Shown here one piece after another: positions 48,569 through 58,221 of a stretch of 64,000 nt of DNA (the stretch's first letter is position 1; each line of letters starts with the position of its first letter). The DNA lies in NCBI RefSeq assembly GCF_031432975.1, contig NZ_CP133838.1, positions 4,464,001 through 4,528,000 of the forward strand, written 5' to 3'. The DNA comes from Buttiauxella selenatireducens. GTDB lineage: Bacteria; Pseudomonadota; Gammaproteobacteria; Enterobacterales; Enterobacteriaceae. A model generated the notes under the pieces. It ran no database searches, was not told the origin of the DNA, and saw only the letters and a list, made by a program, of their open reading frames with translations. The position numbers and the translations under genes were made by a program.

Positions 48569-49483
48569 ATGAGCCGCTCGCAAAATTTACGCCACAATGT
48601 GATTAACCAAATGATCGATGATATGGCTCGCGACCATATCCCTTCCCCACTACCTTCGCAGAGTGCTCTGGCGGAGATGTACAACATCAGCCGCACCACG
48701 GTGCGCCATATCATGGGTCATTTAAGTGAGTGCGGCGTGCTGACGCCAGTCGGCAGCGACTACGTGATCGCCCGTAAGCCCAGCCATGACGACGGTTTCT
48801 CCTGCATCACCGCCTCACTGGCTGAGCAAAATCATATTTTCGAGCAAGCTTTTTTCACCATGATTAACCAACGGCAGTTGCGCGCCGGTGAGACATTTTC
48901 CGAGCTTCAACTGGCGCGTGCCGCAGGCGTCAGTCCGGTCGTTGTGCGGGAATATCTTTTAAAATTCGGGCGTTATAACCTCATTCAAAACGAGAAACGC
49001 GGCCAGTGGAGCATGAAGCAGTTTGATCAATCCTGGGCAGAGCAACTGTTTGAACTGCGTGAAATGTTGGAAACACACGCTCTGCAACATTTTCTGAATC
49101 TGCCGGATAGCGACCCTCGTTGGCTAAGGGCAAAAACCTTGCTGGAACGCCATCGGATGCTTCGCGATAGCATCGGCAGCAGTTTTCGCATGTTCTCCCA
49201 GCTTGACCACGAGTTTCACGCCCTGCTGCTTTCAGCTGCTGACAATATCTTTTTCAATCAATCCCTTGAGATAATATCCGTCATCTTTCACTTCCACTAC
49301 CAGTGGGATGAGCGGGATCTCAAGCAGCGAAACATCATTGCTGTCGACGAACACATGACCATTCTCAGCGCCCTGATTTGCCGCAGCGATCTGGATGCGA
49401 CGCTGGCGCTACGTAACCATTTGAATTCAGCCAAACAATCGATGATTCGTTCAATAAACCAGAGTCTTGAAAGCGCCCATTAA
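48569..49483 (+). CDS. lgoR: GntR-family regulator LgoR of L-galactonate catabolism
   Basis: A 304-residue regulator of the same length as E. coli YjjM (LgoR). It has an N-terminal winged helix (LPSQSALAEMYNISRTTVRH), a second winged-helix region (ELQLARAAGVSPVVVREYLL) and a C-terminal FCD effector domain (EQLFELREMLETHALQHF; LDHEFHALLLSAADN). In E. coli LgoR is needed for growth on L-galactonate. The ATG at 48569 (MSRSQNLRHN) has GGAGAG upstream. Confidence 0.9.
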   Translation: MSRSQNLRHNVINQMIDDMARDHIPSPLPSQSALAEMYNISRTTVRHIMGHLSECGVLTPVGSDYVIARKPSHDDGFSCITASLAEQNHIFEQAFFTMINQRQLRAGETFSELQLARAAGVSPVVVREYLLKFGRYNLIQNEKRGQWSMKQFDQSWAEQLFELREMLETHALQHFLNLPDSDPRWLRAKTLLERHRMLRDSIGSSFRMFSQLDHEFHALLLSAADNIFFNQSLEIISVIFHFHYQWDERDLKQRNIIAVDEHMTILSALICRSDLDATLALRNHLNSAKQSMIRSINQSLESAH

Positions 49484-49643
49484 ATGCCGATTAAAAACAG
49501 ATAATCATTAACGGCAACACGATTTTATCAAATTTAAACGCCAGAAAATTGTGCCTTACCTATGCTCACGTCAAGTCGACTGCATTAGAAAAAACTCGTG
49601 AGTGGTGGTGAATAACATTTATCACTTGTCGTTTAAATAAATC

Positions 49644-49672
49644 CTGCTCAGCATTTTGTTGAGCAGAAAATA
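49644..49672 (+). terminator. Small hairpin between lgoR and lgoT
   Basis: CTGCTCA (49644-49650) pairs with TGAGCAG (49660-49666), followed by AAAATAAAAT. There is no T run, so it may be a weak terminator or a 5' leader hairpin of lgoT. Confidence 0.3.
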
Positions 49673-49697
49673 AAATCATAAGGTTCAGGAGTCCGGT

Positions 49698-51059
49698 GTG
49701 GAAAGAGAAAACATTAGCCTAGACCCGCGTTCTTCATTTGACGCGCCCTCACCTGCGGATATTTCCGTCCCGCCAGATGGGATGATTCAACGTAGCAGCA
49801 GAATAAAAAGAATACAGACTACGGCAATGATTTTGCTATTTTTTGCTGCTGTAATTAATTACCTCGATCGCAGTTCACTGTCGGTAGCGAATTTAACCAT
49901 TCGTGAAGAATTAGGACTCAGTGCAACTCAAATCGGTGTCCTGCTTTCCGTCTTTTCACTCGCTTATGGTATTGCACAACTTCCCTGCGGCCCGCTGTTA
50001 GATCGCAAAGGTCCGCGCATTATGCTCGGCCTGGGAATGTTCTTCTGGTCACTGTTCCAGGCGCTCTCCGGCATGGTGCATACCTTCACTCAGTTTGTCC
50101 TGGTCCGCATAGGCATGGGGATTGGCGAAGCGCCAATGAACCCGTGCGGCGTGAAGGTCATCAACGACTGGTTCAACATCAAAGAACGGGGTCGCCCGAT
50201 GGGGCTTTTTAACGCCGCCTCCACTATTGGGGTAGCGATAAGCCCGCCAATTTTGGCCGCAATGATGCTGGTGATGGGTTGGCGCGGGATGTTTATTACT
50301 ATCGGCGTATTAGGTGTTTTCCTCGCCATAGGTTGGTACATGCTCTATCGCAACCGTGAACAGATTGAACTGACTGGCGTGGAACAAGCGTATCTGAATG
50401 CCGGAAGCGTTAACGCACGCCGCGATCCGCTGAGTTTTGCAGAGTGGCGCAGTTTATTTCGTAACCGCACCATGTGGGGCATGATGCTTGGCTTTAGCGG
50501 CATTAACTATACCGCGTGGCTGTATTTGGCCTGGCTGCCTGGCTATCTGCAAACATCTTATAATCTGGATCTCAAAAGCACTGGGCTAATGGCCGCGATT
50601 CCGTTCCTGTTTGGTGCTGTGGGTATGCTGGTGAATGGCTTTGTCACGGACTGGCTGGTGAAAGGTGGGATGGCACCGATTAAAAGCCGTAAGATCTGCA
50701 TCATCGCAGGGATGTTCTGTTCTGCTGCATTTACCTTCGTGGTTCCTCAGGCCACAACGTCTATGGAGGCCGTCTTACTGATTGGTATGGCGCTGTTCTG
50801 TATTCATTTTGCCGGAACTTCCTGCTGGGGACTGATCCACGTGGCTGTTGCGTCACGCATGACGGCGTCAGTCGGCAGTATCCAGAACTTTGCTAGTTTT
50901 ATTTGTGCGTCTTTCGCACCGATTGTCACCGGCTTTATTGTTGATACGACCCACTCGTTCCGTCTTGCGCTGATCATCTGCGGTTGCGTCACGGCTCTGG
51001 GTGCGCTCGCTTACATCTTCCTGGTTCGTCAACCCATCAGCGACCCACGTACTCATTGA
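49698..51059 (+). CDS. lgoT: L-galactonate/anion MFS transporter LgoT
   Basis: A 453-residue member of the anion:cation symporter branch of the major facilitator superfamily, the same length as E. coli YjjL (LgoT). About twelve membrane segments are seen, with conserved blocks INYLDRSSLSVANLTIREE, GPLLDRKGPRIMLGLGMF and GIGEAPMNPCGVKVINDW. It is expected to import L-galactonate with protons. The GTG start is supported by AGGAG 6 nt upstream. It stands 214 bp after lgoR, probably with its own promoter. Confidence 0.92.
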   Translation: MERENISLDPRSSFDAPSPADISVPPDGMIQRSSRIKRIQTTAMILLFFAAVINYLDRSSLSVANLTIREELGLSATQIGVLLSVFSLAYGIAQLPCGPLLDRKGPRIMLGLGMFFWSLFQALSGMVHTFTQFVLVRIGMGIGEAPMNPCGVKVINDWFNIKERGRPMGLFNAASTIGVAISPPILAAMMLVMGWRGMFITIGVLGVFLAIGWYMLYRNREQIELTGVEQAYLNAGSVNARRDPLSFAEWRSLFRNRTMWGMMLGFSGINYTAWLYLAWLPGYLQTSYNLDLKSTGLMAAIPFLFGAVGMLVNGFVTDWLVKGGMAPIKSRKICIIAGMFCSAAFTFVVPQATTSMEAVLLIGMALFCIHFAGTSCWGLIHVAVASRMTASVGSIQNFASFICASFAPIVTGFIVDTTHSFRLALIICGCVTALGALAYIFLVRQPISDPRTH

Positions 51060-51085
51060 TCACTGGCAGCCCGATAACACCATGC

Positions 51086-52000
51086 TTATCGGGCTAAGCC
51101 TGGACTGCAATGGCTCATCAACGCCTCCATAAACACACGAAGAATAGCGGGTTGTGTTGCTGCACGTTTGGTGACTGAAGAGAACGGCCATTTAGAACCA
51201 AATTGCTTCGGCACAATCTGGCGCATCTGACCGGACTCAACCCATTGGCGGGCGTAATGTATGGGAAGGAAACCGATGTACGCCCCGGTCAGGATCAGAA
51301 TGGCTTGCGCCTCGACATTGTCTACGGTCGCCGCCGCACTTCCTGATTTGAGCATTTGCAGATCGCGTTGTTGCAGGAAGCCACGCGCCACGATTTGACT
51401 ATCCCGCACCGCTGCAATCAGGTCATCGCCCTCAGCCCGGTTTTCGAATAGCGGATGGTAGCAACTGCAGTACAAACCATCTTCTTCATCGTATACCGGC
51501 TTGTAGTCCAACCCTGCCACCTCGAACGGAAAATGTCCTATGGCGACGTGCAACCGTCCATCCAGCACGCGCTCCTCCAGCTCAGCAGGCGTACCAATGT
51601 AGATATCCAGTTGTACATCGTGTCCATGCGAGACGAACTGTCGCAAAGTGCGTGACAGTATGCTGCCGCTATCGGTAACGGTGTTGTCGATAATGCCCAG
51701 ATAGAGTCTGCCGGAGATGTGCCGCTTGAGTGACGAGGTATCCATACAAAATGTATCGACTGCCAATAACAAACGTTGTGCTGCTTCGTAGGTCGCCGCG
51801 CCATGTTCAGTCAACCGAAAGCCACTTCGTCCGCGTTCGCATAATTTGACACCGAGCCGTGTCTCAAGGCTGGTCATCTGTTCACTGATCGTGGATTGAC
51901 TGACATTCAGGGCTGCCTGAGCGGCCGAAAAGCCTTTGCATTTCACAATTGTCATGAAAATTCTCAGCAGCTTCAGGTCAATATTGTGCAGTTGATTCAC
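51086..52000 (-). CDS. LysR-family regulator of the ureohydrolase operon
   Basis: A 304-residue LysR-type protein. The N-terminal helix-turn-helix is FSAAQAALNVSQSTISEQMT; a co-inducer domain with two alpha/beta subdomains follows (LYLGIIDNTVTDSGSILSRT; VDNVEAQAILILTGAYIGFL). It is divergent from the ureohydrolase operon with 152 bp between starts, the usual arrangement for a LysR activator and its target. The co-inducer is probably the operon's substrate or a product (inference). Confidence 0.9.
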   Translation of the reverse strand: MNQLHNIDLKLLRIFMTIVKCKGFSAAQAALNVSQSTISEQMTSLETRLGVKLCERGRSGFRLTEHGAATYEAAQRLLLAVDTFCMDTSSLKRHISGRLYLGIIDNTVTDSGSILSRTLRQFVSHGHDVQLDIYIGTPAELEERVLDGRLHVAIGHFPFEVAGLDYKPVYDEEDGLYCSCYHPLFENRAEGDDLIAAVRDSQIVARGFLQQRDLQMLKSGSAAATVDNVEAQAILILTGAYIGFLPIHYARQWVESGQMRQIVPKQFGSKWPFSSVTKRAATQPAILRVFMEALMSHCSPGLAR

Positions 52001-52152
52001 TTCTTTTTCCTCTTACGCTTTGCTTCGGAAATGGCGATATGAACATCTGATATTTTCTATTTTTATACTGCGAATTGTTGACCATAGTCATTGTTAAGGC
52101 AAATAAACCAGTGCCTGCCCTTTACCAGAAAATCCACAGATGGGGAGTGAAA

Positions 52153-53130
52153 ATGGGGAACAATAACTATGAGTCTGGACGATTAAACTTGCCGTTTGTC
52201 GGGCATTGTACTTTTGCAAAATCGCCGGTGTGCCTCAACTGGGAAGAGATTGATGCCGACGTGGCAATTCTGGGTGCCCCTAATGATATGGGAACCCAAT
52301 GGCGTGCTGGCGCCCGCTTTGGACCACGCGGTATTCGCGAGGCATCGACTCTGTTTTCATTCGGTCATGCTGGTGCTTATGACCATGAAGATGATGTGCT
52401 CTATCTGACTCAAGATCAGGTACGCATGGTCGATGTGGGTGATGCTGACATTGTGCATACCGATATGGTCAGTAGTAACGCCAACATCGAACTGGCAGTA
52501 CGCAAAATTCTTGACTCCGGCGCCATGCCGGTGGTGCTGGGAGGCGACCATTCGATACACGCTCCGGTCATCAAGGCGTATGCCGGACGAGGGCCGATTC
52601 ACATCGTGCACTTCGACGCCCACCTCGATTTTGTCGATGAACGCCACGGTGTGCGCTACGGACACGGCAGCCCACTACGCCGCGCGTCAGAAATGGACCA
52701 TATTGTCGGCATGACGCAGCTTGGTATCAGGAATGTCTCCTCATCCAACCGCAGCGACTATGACGCCGCCCGCGCAGCAGGTTCAAACATCTTGTCTGTG
52801 CGTGACGTGCGCCGACTAGGCACCGAGGCTGTGCTGGCGCAGATCCCCGAGGGTTGTAACTACTACCTCACCATCGATATCGACGGTTTCGACCCGTCTA
52901 TCGCGCCAGGTACCGGCACGCCGAGCCACGGTGGCTTCCAGTACTACGAGGTACTGGAAATCATTCAGGCACTGGCCAAACGCAGTGGTGGAAACATTAT
53001 CGGCATGGATTTGGTCGAAGTGGCTCCTGCCTACGATCCCACCGGTGTGACCTCAATTCTGGCGGCCCAATTGCTGATGAACAGCATTGGTTTCATTTTC
53101 TACGAGCGTAAGCAAGCCCTGTCTCGCTGA
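52153..53130 (+). CDS. Ureohydrolase (agmatinase / guanidino-acid hydrolase family)
   Basis: A 325-residue metal-dependent hydrolase that splits a guanidino compound into an amine and urea. Ligand motifs are complete: GGDHSIHAP, HFDAHLDF and TIDIDGFDPSIAPGTGTP. An uncommon feature is the segment LFSFGHAGAYDHEDD. The start at 52153 (MGNNNYESG) has GGGGAGTG upstream. Its partners are an aldehyde dehydrogenase, an NCS1 permease and an alcohol dehydrogenase, so a guanidino acid such as 4-guanidinobutyrate or 3-guanidinopropionate is more likely than agmatine. A guanidine hydrolase is another option, but no nickel-insertion genes are nearby. Confidence 0.85.
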   Translation: MGNNNYESGRLNLPFVGHCTFAKSPVCLNWEEIDADVAILGAPNDMGTQWRAGARFGPRGIREASTLFSFGHAGAYDHEDDVLYLTQDQVRMVDVGDADIVHTDMVSSNANIELAVRKILDSGAMPVVLGGDHSIHAPVIKAYAGRGPIHIVHFDAHLDFVDERHGVRYGHGSPLRRASEMDHIVGMTQLGIRNVSSSNRSDYDAARAAGSNILSVRDVRRLGTEAVLAQIPEGCNYYLTIDIDGFDPSIAPGTGTPSHGGFQYYEVLEIIQALAKRSGGNIIGMDLVEVAPAYDPTGVTSILAAQLLMNSIGFIFYERKQALSR

Positions 53131-53167
53131 ACATAATCCGGATAATAAAAAAAGAGAGGATGATCAA

Positions 53168-54679
53168 ATGGACGCAACCGTAAAACACTATCTTGACCGA
53201 TACGGTATTTCCGAGGCAACGCAACGCTTCCTGGCTAAGCCGCAGAAAATGTTTATCGGTGGCGAGTGGATTGATGGAAGCGCAGGGGAAGTGAGTGCCG
53301 TTATTGAGCCGTCCACACAAGGCATACTGACCTCTATTCCATTGGCGAGCACCGCAGACCTTGACCGCGCCGTGGCTGCCGCCCGCCACCAGTTCGACCA
53401 CGGTGAATGGTGTCGCCTGAAGCCGCTGGAGCGCGAGCGCCTGATGCACCGCCTGGCTGACCTGATAGAAGCCAACGCTGATGAACTGGCTGAGATCGAA
53501 TCGATTGATATGGGGAAATCGGTGTCGCAGGCACGTGATGTCGATATTCAGGGCACCATCGACACCTTCCGCTATTTCGCAGGCTGGGCTTCTAAGCTGC
53601 ATGGTCGCACCGTCGAGCCCTCTCTGCCGGGCAATTATCTGGCGTATACCCGCAAAGAGCCGATTGGTGTCGTTGCCGCGATTGTTCCGTGGAATTTCCC
53701 ACTGCAAACCATGGCGTGGAAACTGGCGGCTGCACTGGCGGTAGGTTGTACTGCCGTGATTAAACCCGCAGAACTGACATCGTTGTCGACGCTGCGTTTT
53801 GCTGAATTAGTCCAGGAAGCCGGTATTCCTGACGGCGTGGTCAATATCATCACAGGACACGGCAATGTGATTGGCGCAGCTATGGCCAACCATCCGGGGA
53901 TCGACAAAGTCACCTTTACCGGCTCCACTCCTGTTGGCCGTAAAGTCGGGCATACCGCCGTTGAGAACATCAAGCGTGTGACCCTGGAACTGGGAGGCAA
54001 GTCCCCTGTTCTGGTACTGGAAGATGCGGATATTCCTGCTGCGGCTCAGGCTGTCGCCAACGGTGTGTTCTTTAACTCCGGCCAGGTGTGCGATGCCGGT
54101 ACCCGCGCCTATATTCACCGCAGTATTTATGATCGCTTCCTGACCGCACTTGCCGACTACACCTCGACGCTGAAGGTTGCGCCAGGGCTGGATCGGGAGT
54201 GCTTCATCAGCCCACTGGTATCAGCCAGGCAGAAGGACTCTGTACTGTCCTACATTGATGCTGGCGTACGCGAAGGTGCGAAACTTTACTATGGTGGAAA
54301 ACCTCACAAGGGAGAGGGTTTCTTCGTCGAGCCAACCATCTTTGCTCACTGTCGCAACGATATGCGCATCGTACAGGAAGAGATCTTTGGCCCGGTATTG
54401 GTGACTGCCCCATTCGATACCGTCGAGGAAGCTATTGAGCTCGCCAATGATTCGCCGTTTGGCCTGGCTGCCGCAATTTATTCGAACGACCTCGCCCGCG
54501 TACACACGCTGATTCCTCAGCTTCGAGCCGGCTCTGTGTATGTCAACGCACACAGCACAATCGACCCGGCACTGCCGTTTGGTGGTTTCAAGGATTCTGG
54601 TTTTGGAAAAGATCTGGGTCCTGAGCAGCTCGACTACCTGATGGAAACGAAAACGGTGTGGATCACCCTGCCTTCGTAA
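53168..54679 (+). CDS. NAD(P)+-dependent aldehyde dehydrogenase
   Basis: A 503-residue member of the ALDH superfamily, oxidising an aldehyde to a carboxylic acid. Visible are PWNFPLQTMAWKLAAALAVG (cofactor fold), GSTPVGRKVG, the general base region LELGGKSPVLVLEDADI, and the nucleophile in FFNSGQVCDAGTRAY. Start at 53168 (MDATVKHYL) with AGAGAGGA. It is 37 bp after the ureohydrolase. It resembles phenylacetaldehyde and gamma-guanidinobutyraldehyde-type enzymes. Together with the GMC enzyme it could complete the oxidation of an alcohol to an acid. Confidence 0.92.
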   Translation: MDATVKHYLDRYGISEATQRFLAKPQKMFIGGEWIDGSAGEVSAVIEPSTQGILTSIPLASTADLDRAVAAARHQFDHGEWCRLKPLERERLMHRLADLIEANADELAEIESIDMGKSVSQARDVDIQGTIDTFRYFAGWASKLHGRTVEPSLPGNYLAYTRKEPIGVVAAIVPWNFPLQTMAWKLAAALAVGCTAVIKPAELTSLSTLRFAELVQEAGIPDGVVNIITGHGNVIGAAMANHPGIDKVTFTGSTPVGRKVGHTAVENIKRVTLELGGKSPVLVLEDADIPAAAQAVANGVFFNSGQVCDAGTRAYIHRSIYDRFLTALADYTSTLKVAPGLDRECFISPLVSARQKDSVLSYIDAGVREGAKLYYGGKPHKGEGFFVEPTIFAHCRNDMRIVQEEIFGPVLVTAPFDTVEEAIELANDSPFGLAAAIYSNDLARVHTLIPQLRAGSVYVNAHSTIDPALPFGGFKDSGFGKDLGPEQLDYLMETKTVWITLPS

Positions 54680-54691
54680 TCCCACTCGCCT

Positions 54692-54729
54692 GTCACTTCC
54701 GAATTAGCTTGCAGCGGTTCGGAAGTGAC
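54692..54729 (+). other. Intra-operon hairpin between the aldehyde dehydrogenase and the permease
   Basis: A perfect 12-bp inverted repeat, GTCACTTCCGAA and TTCGGAAGTGAC, with a 14-nt loop, 12 bp after the dehydrogenase stop. It lacks a T run. It may stabilise the upstream message or lower expression of the downstream genes. Confidence 0.6.
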
Positions 54730-54822
54730 CAGATAGCACGCAAGACACTGAACTAGCGAGCCGGTCATCGCCTGGCTTAACGAATTCTTATTGCTTCACC
54801 CTTATTGCTCACGGGGTACATC

Positions 54823-56331
54823 ATGCAAACAGAATCAACAGCAGTTAAAGGGAGCAGCAACGAGCAAAGCACCATCGAAGGACGCTCAATAGACTTTGTG
54901 CCAGAACATGAACGTACTGACAAACTCTCCAGTCAGGGGCCTTTCTGGTTCGTCGGCAACTTTACTTTTTTTACCATGACCATCGGCTTTGTCGGGCCGA
55001 GTGTCGGGCTTGATTCAATATGGACCACTGTCGCCGGTACGCTGGGCATCATGTTTGGCACGCTGTTTATGGCCTTCCATGGTTCACAAGGGCCGCATCT
55101 GGGGCTTCCGCAGATGATCCAATCACGCGCCCAGTTTGACTATCGTGGCGTGGTGCTGGTATTGATCGCGACCCTGTTTGTGTTCGCTGGCTTCAATATC
55201 GTCAACCTGGTGTTGATGATGCAGGGGCTAAAAACGCTGTTCAGTTGGGATCCGATGCAAGTTGCGCTGGCCGTGACTTTACCGGCCACGATTCTTGCCA
55301 TACTCGGCCACGACTGGATGCACAAAACCTTCAAATGGTCACTGTACCTGTCGCTGCCTTTATACGGCCTGGTCACTCTGGCGGTGCTGATGGGCTGGGT
55401 TCAGGATGCTCCGGTGATCAAAGGGGCTGTTCCGGAAACACCTTTAGGCTTCAACTGGACGGGATTTATTGCCCAGTTCGCAGCGGCTGCCAGTTACAAC
55501 ATCGCCTATGCACCGTATGTTTCTGATTATTCACGCTACCTGCCGAAAAACACCTCGAGCAGCAAGCTGATCACAGCGGTATTTTTGGGCGCATCGTTGT
55601 CGGGTGCATGGATGATCTCGGTAGGAGGATGGTTGGCGTCCCATCTGCACACAACAGATGTGCTGGTGGCACTTAACGCGGTCGGCGCAGGTTTTGCCCC
55701 TCATCTGGGTACGGTGGTGGTGGCGATCACTATCCTGGCCTTCCTGCCTGTTATCGCGATGAATATTTACAGCGCCAAACTCACCGCGATTACCAGTATC
55801 GACTCCTTCAAGAAGATAGAACCGACGGCCAAAGCCCGTGTTGTGGCCATCATCTTCGTGGTGTGCTTGCAGCTGGGTGTGGCGATGAGCATCTACAACT
55901 CTGGCTCTGGCCTGTCAGTGCTCAACATCTACCTCGTCGTGATGCTGTACTTCCTGGTGCCCTGGACTGCGGTCAACCTCACAGACTATTTCTTTGTGCG
56001 TAGAGGCCGTTATGCCATCCCCCATTTCTTCTTGCCACACGACAACATTTACGGCCGCTGGGGGACGCGTGGTTTGCTCTCCTACCTGGTGGGTTTCATG
56101 GCGATGGTCCCGTTCTTCTGCATCTTTGATGGGAGTCGCGAGGTGTTTGTCGGCCCGATTGCACAGGCAATGGGCAGCGTGGATTTAGCCTGGCTGGTGG
56201 GGCTTATTGTTTCAAGCATCGTCTACTACCTCTCTTGTCGTTCGCTGAATCTTCATCACGAAGAAGCGGTTATCGCGCATATCGAAATCAATATGCCGGA
56301 ATACACCACCGGGAATAAAAGGCGCGCCTGA
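54823..56331 (+). CDS. NCS1-family permease (purine-cytosine permease-like)
   Basis: A 502-residue cation symporter with about twelve membrane helices. The NCS1 pattern is clear: FVGNFTFFTMTIGFVGPSVG, SRAQFDYRGV, AASYNIAYAPYVSDYSRYLP and VPWTAVNLTDYFFVRRGRY. Relatives carry nucleobases, hydantoins, allantoin or thiamine precursors, all small nitrogen-rich molecules. In this operon it probably imports the guanidino substrate. The start is ATG at 54823 (MQTESTAV). Confidence 0.88.
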   Translation: MQTESTAVKGSSNEQSTIEGRSIDFVPEHERTDKLSSQGPFWFVGNFTFFTMTIGFVGPSVGLDSIWTTVAGTLGIMFGTLFMAFHGSQGPHLGLPQMIQSRAQFDYRGVVLVLIATLFVFAGFNIVNLVLMMQGLKTLFSWDPMQVALAVTLPATILAILGHDWMHKTFKWSLYLSLPLYGLVTLAVLMGWVQDAPVIKGAVPETPLGFNWTGFIAQFAAAASYNIAYAPYVSDYSRYLPKNTSSSKLITAVFLGASLSGAWMISVGGWLASHLHTTDVLVALNAVGAGFAPHLGTVVVAITILAFLPVIAMNIYSAKLTAITSIDSFKKIEPTAKARVVAIIFVVCLQLGVAMSIYNSGSGLSVLNIYLVVMLYFLVPWTAVNLTDYFFVRRGRYAIPHFFLPHDNIYGRWGTRGLLSYLVGFMAMVPFFCIFDGSREVFVGPIAQAMGSVDLAWLVGLIVSSIVYYLSCRSLNLHHEEAVIAHIEINMPEYTTGNKRRA

Positions 56332-56367
56332 GGCGGTTGTCCAGAATAAAAATGGAGCAAGAATATT

Positions 56368-58056
56368 ATGTCTACCAAACAATATGACTACATCATCGTG
56401 GGTGCCGGATCGGCAGGTTGTGTGCTGGCAAATCGTCTAACCGAAGACCCTAAAGTCAGCGTGCTGGTGGTCGAGTATGGCGGAAGTGATAAAAGCGTCA
56501 TCATTCAGATGCCCAGCGCGTTCTCGATACCGATGAACACCAAAAAGTACAACTGGCACTATGAAACCGAACCCGAGCCACATCTGGATGGCCGCCGCCT
56601 GCACTGCCCGCGCGGCAAAGTGCTTGGCGGTTCGTCGTCGATCAACGGCCTGGTTTACATTCGTGGCCATGCCTACGACTTCGATGAATGGGAGTCGTTA
56701 GGTGCCAAAAATTGGGGTTATCGCAACTGTCTGCCGTATTTCCGCAAAGCGGAAAACTTCAAGTTTGGCGGCGATGACTATCGTGGATCAGAAGGCCCAC
56801 TGAGCACCAACAACGGCAACAATATGCAAAACCCGCTGTACGGTGCCTGGATTGAGGCTGGCGCACAGGCGGGCTACATCAAGACCGAAGATACCAACGG
56901 ATATATGCAGGAAGGTTTTGGTGCGATGCATATGACGGTCAAGAATGGTGTGCGCTGGTCAACGGCGAACGCCTATTTACGGCCTGCAATGGAGCGCCCA
57001 AATCTGACCGTCGTCACCCATGCTATGACCCGTAAACTGGTGCTCGAAGGCAAGCGTGTGGTGGGCGTTGAGTATGAGCAAAATGGGGAAATACACACCG
57101 TACGCTGTACACGAGAGGTGTTGGTGTCTTCTGGCCCTATCGGCTCCCCTCACCTGTTGCAGCGTTCAGGCATCGGCCCGGCCGAAGTGTTGCGTAAAGC
57201 CGGGATTGAGGTGAAACACGACTTGCCCGGTGTCGGTGAAAACTTGCAGGATCACTCCGAGATTTACATTCAATTCGAATGTAAGGAACCGGTGTCGCTC
57301 AATAGCAAAATGGGGCTGTTCTCTAAGGCGCTGATTGGCCTGCGCTGGTTACTGTTCAAAGATGGTTTGGGCGCGAGCAACCATTTTGAAGCCGGTGGAT
57401 TCATCCGCTCAGGGAAAGGGTTGCGCTGGCCGGATATCCAGTTCCATTTTTTACCTGCGGCGATGCGCTATGACGGTGATAAACCGTTTAAAGGACACGG
57501 TTTTATGGTGCTCACAGGCCCGAATAAGCCCAAAAGCCGGGGTTATGTGCGTGTGCGCTCAGCCGACCCGTATCAACATCCGGAAATCCGTTTTAACTAT
57601 CTTGAGCGCGAAGAAGACCGTGAAGGCTTCCGCCGTTGTGTGCGCCTGACGCGTGAGATAATTGGCCAGCAAGCGATGGACAGCTTCCGTGGTGTGGAAC
57701 TGGCTCCCGGCCCTAATGTGAAAACAGACGAAGAAATTGATGCGTTTGTGCGTGCCAACATGGAAAGCACCATGCACCCGTGTGGTTCTTGCCGGATGGG
57801 TGAAGACAGCCTCGCCGTGGTGAATTCCGAATTGCGCGTACATGGCCTGCAAGGTGTGCGAGTGGTTGATTCATCGGTGTTCCCAACTGAGCCGAACGGC
57901 AACCTGAACGCACCGACTATTATGCTGGCAGAACGTGCGGCTGATCTGATTCGTGGCAACACTTTGCTGGCACCGTCCGATGCGCAAGTAGGTCTTGCCG
58001 ATAACTGGGAAATTCAACAACGCACCAGCATCCCTCGTCGCGACGTTGCCGTCTAG
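56368..58056 (+). CDS. GMC-family FAD alcohol dehydrogenase, BetA-like
   Basis: A 562-residue flavoprotein. FAD-binding [13 protein letters not shown] is at the N-terminus; the GMC signatures [20 protein letters not shown] and [15 protein letters not shown] are present; the catalytic His is in [10 protein letters not shown], and [20 protein letters not shown] closes the domain. It is similar to choline dehydrogenase BetA but clearly distinct, and no betB, betI or betT is near. The last 25 residues are an extra tail. As the final gene of the operon it would oxidise an alcohol to the aldehyde used by the neighbouring dehydrogenase (inference). Confidence 0.9.
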   Translation: MSTKQYDYIIVGAGSAGCVLANRLTEDPKVSVLVVEYGGSDKSVIIQMPSAFSIPMNTKKYNWHYETEPEPHLDGRRLHCPRGKVLGGSSSINGLVYIRGHAYDFDEWESLGAKNWGYRNCLPYFRKAENFKFGGDDYRGSEGPLSTNNGNNMQNPLYGAWIEAGAQAGYIKTEDTNGYMQEGFGAMHMTVKNGVRWSTANAYLRPAMERPNLTVVTHAMTRKLVLEGKRVVGVEYEQNGEIHTVRCTREVLVSSGPIGSPHLLQRSGIGPAEVLRKAGIEVKHDLPGVGENLQDHSEIYIQFECKEPVSLNSKMGLFSKALIGLRWLLFKDGLGASNHFEAGGFIRSGKGLRWPDIQFHFLPAAMRYDGDKPFKGHGFMVLTGPNKPKSRGYVRVRSADPYQHPEIRFNYLEREEDREGFRRCVRLTREIIGQQAMDSFRGVELAPGPNVKTDEEIDAFVRANMESTMHPCGSCRMGEDSLAVVNSELRVHGLQGVRVVDSSVFPTEPNGNLNAPTIMLAERAADLIRGNTLLAPSDAQVGLADNWEIQQRTSIPRRDVAV

Positions 58057-58221
58057 GTCTGCCTGTTTCGATAAATTATTGATTAATCCCGCAAGCCACC
58101 AGCCCAAAAAGCGGTTGGTGGCTTCGTGCATATACCCTGTTAGTTGCACTGGAAATAGTGTTGAATAATACCTTTGGCGGCTGGCATCCGCTTAATTGGT
58201 ACTCATAAGGGTCAATCAATA

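Noticed and set aside
56368-58056. Calling this gene betA and the operon a choline-betaine system
   Set aside because: No betB-type pairing with betI or betT is seen, the operon includes a ureohydrolase and an NCS1 permease, and the protein differs from BetA in many conserved stretches.
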